Of a stretch of 64,000 nt of DNA, positions 58,233-64,000 are shown piece by piece; position 1 is the first letter of the stretch; every line of letters begins with the position of its first letter. The notes under the pieces were generated by a model. It searched no databases, was not told where the DNA came from, and saw nothing but the letters and a program-made list of their open reading frames with translations. The DNA is from Tenrec ecaudatus (taxonomy: Eukaryota; Chordata; Mammalia; Afrosoricida; Tenrecidae), in contig NC_134539.1 of the NCBI RefSeq assembly GCF_050624435.1, forward strand, positions 141,952,025 to 142,016,024, written 5' to 3'. The position numbers were made by a program, and so were the translations under genes.

Positions 58233-58864
58233 ACTTAGACACTTCTGAAGGCAGTGCTTCTAGCTCTCTTTGCTGACGAATTCTGTGGTTTTTAATTTAT
58301 ACGACATCGAAATGGCTGTTTCGAAATACTCTAGGGACTTGAATCCTATTCTTCAAAGTTTAAGTTAGGGGAATAAAAGGTGTCAAGGTTAGGGCTTAGG
58401 ACGGATAGGGAAAGTTCCCCTAGAGACATCCCATAGGTAAGCTTTCAGAGTGTCATAACAGGAAAATCAATTCTTCAGTGAAACCTTCCCGGTCCTCTTC
58501 TCACCAAGGCAGTTTCCCATTTTCTGAAATCCCATTCATAATAAGCCCCATGGTTGTCCTGTGTCCTTTGTGGAACGTGACCAAGAGTGCCCTGTGGAGA
58601 GTACCAAAGGACAGTTGCCATCGCCTTCTGAGCTGGCCCCTTGGTCTCGCACTCCAACCGGCTCAGCAGATCCCCACAGAAGCCACTGGTTTGATTGTGC
58701 CTGTCGTTTTGAAGGCACCCAAAGGAGATGAATAAAATTGCAATACTGAGAGAACATGAGTGCAGGGACATGTTTAAGCCATGTTGTTTGGAAGAAACCT
58801 GTGCATGTATGAACTGGAACTCGCAATACATTTTTTTTTTCAATACCTTTTGAGTTAACCTCAT

Positions 58865-58962
58865 ATCAGCTACAGCCTTGGAAACTCACAGGGGTAATTC
58901 ATTCTATCCTGCCCCTCTGTTGGGTCACCATGAGTCAGAATTGATGACAGTGAGTTTAGGTT
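58865..58962 (+). repeat. AfroSINE 3' half
   Basis: 'gctacagccttggaaactc', 'acaggggtaattcattc' and 'gggtcaccatgagtcag'. Confidence 0.75.
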
Positions 58963-59084
58963 TTTGGAAGAAAGACTAATCGTGAACAATCAGCACTTCG
59001 ACACACTTAGGTTGCTCTGGGTTGGACTAAATGGCAATTCGTGTTCATTCTCCATCCATCCTTTTCTGTGCTGCTTCCAGCTAT

Positions 59085-59440
59085 TTGTGCAAATACCAAT
59101 ATTGCTTCCTTGCTTTAAAACCCCCTATGGCCTACGAAACAAAGTTCTAACTCTGTCATGTGTTTTCTCAAGCTCCTGCCCCGTTGTCTACTCGCCCACC
59201 TTACCAAAACACTGTCACCTCAAACTGCCAACCAATATCCTCAGTACAAGAAGAGGGGTATTAACAAGTCTGTGGAACAATTCTGTTACCTTTTCATTCA
59301 ATTTTTTTCATAAGCTTTTTGAAACCCACTTGTTCTTAGCAAGCCTGCTTATGGTGGCGTCTTCTTTTTCGGTTTACTTGACAAACTTACCCTGCTTTTC
59401 AGAGCACAATACAGATGTCGTTATAGCTTTTCAGATACCC
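59085..59440 (+). repeat. L2-like ancient LINE fragment
   Basis: 'ccttgctttaaaaccccc', 'tatggcctacgaaacaaag' and 'ctgccccgttgtctactcg' follow the layout of the L2 3' region. It explains part of a 216-codon open frame at 58964-59614. Confidence 0.45.
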
Positions 59441-59547
59441 CTCTTCCAATCTAGTTGTTTTGACTTATCAGTACTTGATTGCTTTTATTTATTTATTTGT
59501 GAAGAACTAGAGTTTATTTTAGGCTTTTGGTTTGTATTAAATTTGTG

Positions 59548-59596
59548 TGCCTGTGCGTGTGTACATGTGTGCACACGCGCCTATGTGTGCATGCCG
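59548..59596 (+). repeat. Degenerate (TG)n stretch
   Basis: An alternating TG/CA-rich stretch with interruptions. Confidence 0.8.
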
Positions 59597-59944
59597 TGTG
59601 GTTTGTCACTCTGAACTGTCTCTACTGTGACGCAGATATTCGCAGTTGACAGATGGCCTTCTGCTGTCGGGACCCAGGCTGGATGTGACTATGCCACGTG
59701 GGCAGAGCTGTCCGGCTGAGCTCGGCTGGCAGCCTGTGTCCGTGAACCACAGGGAGTGGCGTGGTGAGACTCCACAGCCTCTCTGGACCTTGACCTGGCT
59801 GAAGTTTCTAGCTCAGAAACTTCTACAAGAGCCCCCACAAGCTGGGCTGGGTTGGGCGATGTTGGCCGATTGCTTATATTTGTAATAGTGTATTTGTTTT
59901 CCCCTTACTCAACCCTTCCAAACAAAATAAAACAAAAGCAAAAG

Positions 59945-60128
59945 CAAACTCAAATCACTGATACCTAATTGATTCTGGCTCATAGTGATTTTATGTAGGG
60001 TTTCTGAGGCTGTAAATCTTTAAAGGAGCAAGCAGCCTCATCTTTCTCCCACAGAGCTGATGGTGAGTTTGAACTGCCAACGTGGTGGTTAGAAATCCAA
60101 CACTTACCTGAGAGTGCCACCAGGTAAC
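59945..60128 (-). repeat. AfroSINE, near full length
   Basis: 'ctaattgattctggctcatag', 'gggtttctgaggctgtaaatc', 'catctttctcccacagagc' and 'gagtttgaactgccaacg'. Confidence 0.85.
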
Positions 60129-60224
60129 CTCCTTGAAAACTGAGATGATATATTATTCATCTCTGACTATTCGATTGCTCAATATGCTAGATAAATTGAG
60201 TAAATCTTGACTAAAGTGGAAAAA

Positions 60225-60868
60225 AGGATTGTTGTTAGGTGCCATAATGATGTGGGTTCTGACTCATAGTGACCCTGTGAACAACAGAATGAAACACTGC
60301 CTGGTCTTGGGACATCCTCACAACCATTGCTCTGTGTCCCTGTTGCAGCCACTGTATCAGACTAAATTGTTGTTCTCACTGGTCCTCTACTTTGACAAAT
60401 ATGATAGATACACTTTTCCAGGTACTGTTTGGATCCCACCTGATAACATGTCCACATGACATGAGACAAAGTCTCACCATCTTCTCTTCGCAGGGACATT
60501 CTGGCTTCACTTTTTCCAAGACAAATTTGTTCTGGTGGCAGTTCATGGTATGTCCAATATTCTTTGCTAATACCATAATCAACAGGCATCAAATCTATGG
60601 ACTTCAATTTAAAACTAATTAAAGTTAAAACACCCTGTCAGGTTTTGCATGCAGAAGAGGCATTTCATTTCAGAATACCATGGAGTGGGATCCGGCACAC
60701 CATTGAGACTCTTCAAAGCGACTCCACTTTTTAACATGTTTTAAAAAGATGGTTTGTAGCAGAGCTGCCCAGTGCTATGTATAATTTAATTTCTATTAAA
60801 AAAATTAATTTATTGACTGCTGTTTCCGTGGGTGTTGATGATGGATCCAAGAAAATGAAAATCTTGAC
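60225..60868 (-). repeat. RTE-clade LINE, ORF2 C-terminal part and 3' end
   Basis: The left end is the RTE terminal block 'ttgttgttaggtgccataatg'. The minus frames give YWTYHELPPEQICLGKSEAR and RREDGETLSHVMW, decayed forms of the P-W-T-A...LEEVQPECSLEAR and MARL..TYFGHV blocks. The stretch at 60,825-60,868 continues it. Frameshifts and stops make it dead. Confidence 0.8.
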
Positions 60869-61228
60869 AACTTCAGTCTTTTTTTTTTAAAAATTAATTT
60901 ATTATTATTTTTAAACAATTTATTAGGGGCTCATACAACTCTTATCACAGTCCATACATATACATACATCAATTGTATAAAGCACATCTGTACATTCTTT
61001 GCCCTAATCATTTTCTTTTTTTCTCTCTCCTCTTTTCTTTTTTTACATTTTATTAGGGACTCATACAACTCTTATCACAATCCATACATATATATACATC
61101 AATTGTATAAAGCACATCCATACATTCCTTGCCCCAATCATTCCCAAAGCATTTGCTCTCCACTTAAGCCCTTTGCATCAGGTCCTCTTTTTTTTTCCCT
61201 CCCTCCCTGCTCCCAACTTCAGTCTTTT
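60869..61228 (-). mobile_element. L1-type LINE tail(s) in RTE, 14-bp TSD
   Basis: AACTTCAGTCTTTT occurs at 60869-60882 and 61215-61228 around inserted sequence. The insert contains two tail copies: one from 60,905 to about 61,010 and one from about 61,045 to 61,200, both 'ttattaggg.ctcatacaac' type. The second copy probably inserted into the first or was duplicated. Confidence 0.82.
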
Positions 61229-61880
61229 CTTTCTCATGATGCTTATTTGTGAGAATTTTAATTTTATTTAAGCATTCTCATATTTTCCTTCTACTACTTC
61301 TTTTGTCAGTTCTATTATGTGAAATGGTAATTTTTAAACATTTTATTTTTCCTTCTTCAAACTTGAGGGTTATTTGCCCTTTATATCTTTTAGTGGGTAC
61401 CACTGTCTTTACGCTGAAGTGTAATCCACACTGAGTTTCTTCCCTAAGTATTTCAAGTCTTCTTCACTACCAGCAAGTAAGGTGGTACATTTGCAGATTG
61501 CACGCAGATAATGATTGAGTATTCCTTTAATGTTGATGTCACCTTTTTTTTTTTTTAACAGTTCAACTTCTCTGATTATTTGCTCAGCATACAGATGGAT
61601 TGTTTAATGAAAATATATAACTCTTGACACACACCTTTCCTAATATTAAACCACATAGTATCCCTTTGTTCTCTTCCAACAACTGTCTCTTGTCCCATTG
61701 TTTCCCCTGTAACACAGTTACGTGTTCTGGAATCCCTTTTCTTTGTAATATGGTCTGTTCTTTGCTGTGATCCACACAGTCAAATGTCTTTGTGTAATCA
61801 GTAAAACATAGGTCAACTTCTTTCTGGGCTGCTCTGCTTTCCCCCAATATCCATCTTATATCAGCATTGATATTTTTCTG
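61229..61880 (-). repeat. RTE-clade LINE, reverse transcriptase segment
   Basis: The minus frame 61584-61847 reads DLCFTDYTKTFDCVDHSKEQ followed by GIPEHV, matching the RTE reverse transcriptase block F.DY.KAFDCVDH..L, with R-V-C-V-K-S-like sequence further on. It is the upstream part of the RTE copy at 60225-60868, so the whole fossil spans about 1.6 kb. Confidence 0.82.
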
Positions 61881-62689
61881 CCTTTGTCATCCACATAGAC
61901 GTATTAGTTATGTTATCCTCTTACTTTTTGTTTTAATCTAGAATCCAGTCTGACAATCTTTTATTTTTCCCCCCAATTTTTATCTCCTATTTGGAATATT
62001 TAGTTCATTTACATTTAATGTATTTGCATTTGGGGGTATAAATCTTCCAAATTGTTTTTAAAAATATTTATTATACTTTGCCTTTTGGAATGATTTCCCC
62101 CCACTTACTGATAAAAGAAGTAATTTAAGCATTAGCATACTTTTCTTTTTTTCCTTGCTCCTAAATTTTGTTGTTTCCATCATTATTTGAAATGGTAATT
62201 TTATAACATTTCATTTTTTCTTCTTTAAGCTTGAAAGTTATATGCCCGTTATGTCTTTTAGTGGTTACCAAAGAAATTATAATATTTCTTCAATCTATCA
62301 CTTGTTCTATGTTCAATTTATACACAGGTATGTTCAACGAATAACTTATTTTTTAGAACAGTTTTAAGTGTTTAGAAAATTGAGCACATTTAAAGAAAAA
62401 AAAAATTTAGCAGATGGTACAGAGAATTTCTCTCTACTTCCTTTGTCCTTCTGCCTTATAGTTTCTCTGTTATTAACAGGCAGGGTGGTATGTTCATTGC
62501 AGTTGATGAGGCAATAGTGATACATTATTGTTAATTAAATTTCATGATTTGCATTAGGATTCACTCTTTGTGATCTATAATTCATGGGTATCGACAAATG
62601 CATAATGTCATATATCCAGCATTTGAATATGTATTTGAGAGTCTATAGAGTATTATTGATATTGTTTAATGCAGTCAATTTTTATTTTA

Positions 62690-62865
62690 TATTCTATTTA
62701 TAACAGCTTTATTGACACATAATTCACATACCATGCAATTTAATGGTTTGAATATATTACAGAGTTGCACCATTATAACTACAATCAATTTTAGAATATT
62801 TTCTTCATTTTTGTAACTATTGCTTTTAGCTCTCTGTATCCCCGCAACCTCCCCTGGCATAACCC
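62690..62865 (-). repeat. L1-like 3' end
   Basis: 'aacagctttattgacacat', 'aattcacataccatgcaat' and 'agagttgcaccattataac' match the common antisense mammalian L1 3' end. Confidence 0.65.
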
Positions 62866-63151
62866 TAAAAGTCTGTGCCATCAAGTGGATTTCAAATCAG
62901 CGACGCCACAGTCAATATTTTTAGCCTACGCAGTCACCATTTTGTTCTTCATTCCTTTTTGCATGTGGGACCTTTCTTCTGGAATGTTTTTTCTTTTACG
63001 TAAAATACATCCTTTGTACTTCCTGTAGTTTGGGCCTACCATTTATTTGCCTTAAAATGTCTCTTTATTTTCGAAGAGTATTTTTTTGTATTTAAAACCC
63101 CAGATTGGCTATTGTTTTCGTACTGTTCTTTTGGTTCATTGACTTCCATTA

Positions 63152-63176
63152 CTCCTCCCTCCCTCCCTCCCTCCTT
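63152..63176 (+). repeat. (TCCC)n simple repeat
   Basis: Six TCCC-like units in a pyrimidine-rich stretch. Confidence 0.85.
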
Positions 63177-64000
63177 CGTTGCCCCTTCAGTACCCTTAGT
63201 TTAATTGTCATTCTGTTGAAGGAAATCTGTTTTTCTCTACCCATTTTCAAGATTTTCTCTCTGCCTTTGGCTTTCTGCAGCTGCCCTCTAATGTGGGAGT
63301 GTCAGATGTGTCCAGGTTGATCATCTGCTTTTATGTGTTCTCCTTAGGTTCAGGGGCCTCTTGAATCTGGATTGCCATTTTGCATCAGCGCCGGATCATT
63401 CTCAGCGTCACCTCCTCAGATATTGCCTCTCTCTAATTAATTCTCTTTCTTCTCATTCTGGCGCTCTCTTTAACATATTAGACTTTCTCGTTGTATCTCC
63501 TTTGCCTCTTTACTGTGTCTCCTGTGTTGTTTATCTTTCTCTGGACTAGATTCTGGGTAGTTTTTTCTGATCTCTAATGTTTACTAGTTTTCTATCTGCT
63601 GTTGTCTAATTTGCATAAACCTGTACATCGAGTTCCCAAAAGAATTAAGTAGTTTATTTTAACCTGTGGTTTCAGTGTAGTAATATGTTATTTCACTTTT
63701 TTACAGTTTGTGTTACAAAAATAGTTAACTTTTTTTTTTAATAGTTAACATTTTATAACCTGTGTGCGTCAACTTTTACGTCACATTAGGTAAAGATTCT
63801 GTATCTAGTTTTTCTGTTGTGACTTTTTAATCTTACCTGTTTTCTACCTCCCTATTTTTGGTTGGTATTGGCATTGTCATTGGCATAATTTCTAATCTTT
63901 AGAGTAATTTCTGTTACTTGCTATATAATTTGTGTGTGTGTGAGAGAGAGATAAAATATATATAGCAAAGTACTTAACTATTTCAATCATTTCCATGTCA

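Larger units (their letters stand above)
61885..63640 (-). repeat. Old L1 antisense fragments
   Basis: 'cagtctgacaatcttttat', 'tttagttcatttacatttaatg', 'ttctttaagcttgaaag', and near 63,330 'gttctccttaggttcagggg' and 'attctgggtagttttttctg' resemble antisense L1 from several ages. A segment at about 62,195-62,275 repeats 61,318-61,400. T-rich and divergent, so the boundaries are loose. Confidence 0.5.

Noticed and set aside
58964-59614. 216-codon frame in TLK2 intron 2
   Set aside because: It starts at an AfroSINE end, covers L2-like sequence and finishes in a TG stretch. Its composition is hydrophobic from T-rich DNA, with no domain.
59646-59885. 79-codon frame in TLK2 intron 2, possible alternative exon
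   Set aside because: It lacks a convincing acceptor and donor pair in a matching phase and resembles nothing in TLK2.

Overview
The window is nuclear DNA from a placental mammal, almost certainly an afrotherian and probably a tenrec (for example Echinops telfairi). More than 30 tRNA-headed short repeats of the AfroSINE type lie on both strands. There are also RTE-clade LINE fragments, many 5'-truncated copies of a LINE tail ending in AATAAAATGATT, and one copy that I recognise as a SPIN (hAT) transposon. SPIN was reported in tenrec but is patchy among mammals. The species call is inference; the mammalian and afrotherian calls are strong.

Layout. Positions 1 to about 8,640 hold the 3' half of METTL2A (+ strand): five coding exons at 1474-1534, 3513-3652, 5065-5171, 6494-6559 and 7247-7401. 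They join in frame into 175 codons plus a stop, followed by a 3' UTR with a probable poly(A) signal at 8622. Positions 8,640 to about 47,700 are an intergenic stretch dominated by repeats, with no convincing gene. A CpG island at about 47,780-49,800 carries the promoter and non-coding first exon of TLK2 (+ strand). The first coding exon of TLK2 is 50937-51022, with tandem ATGs at 50942 and 50945. From 51,023 to the end is TLK2 intron 2. The order METTL2A then TLK2, same strand, matches human chromosome 17q23.

The two genes are unrelated in job. METTL2A is a cytoplasmic tRNA m3C methyltransferase. TLK2 is a nuclear kinase acting on histone chaperones. The rest of the window is a stratified record of insertions. 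Several nested events can be read directly from target-site duplications: SPIN into AfroSINE, LINE tail into AfroSINE, AfroSINE into AfroSINE, LINE tail into LINE tail, LINE tail into an RTE copy, and a 33-nt U2 snRNA fragment with perfect flanking repeats.

I found no undescribed multi-gene system. The strongest items for a second look are the SPIN copy, the tailless U2 fragment, a three-copy hAT-like family with terminal inverted repeats, a CGCG element plus inverted repeat in the TLK2 promoter, and an unexplained CpG-rich 195-codon open frame at 35477-36064. Repeat boundaries were read by eye and are approximate unless a duplication fixes them.
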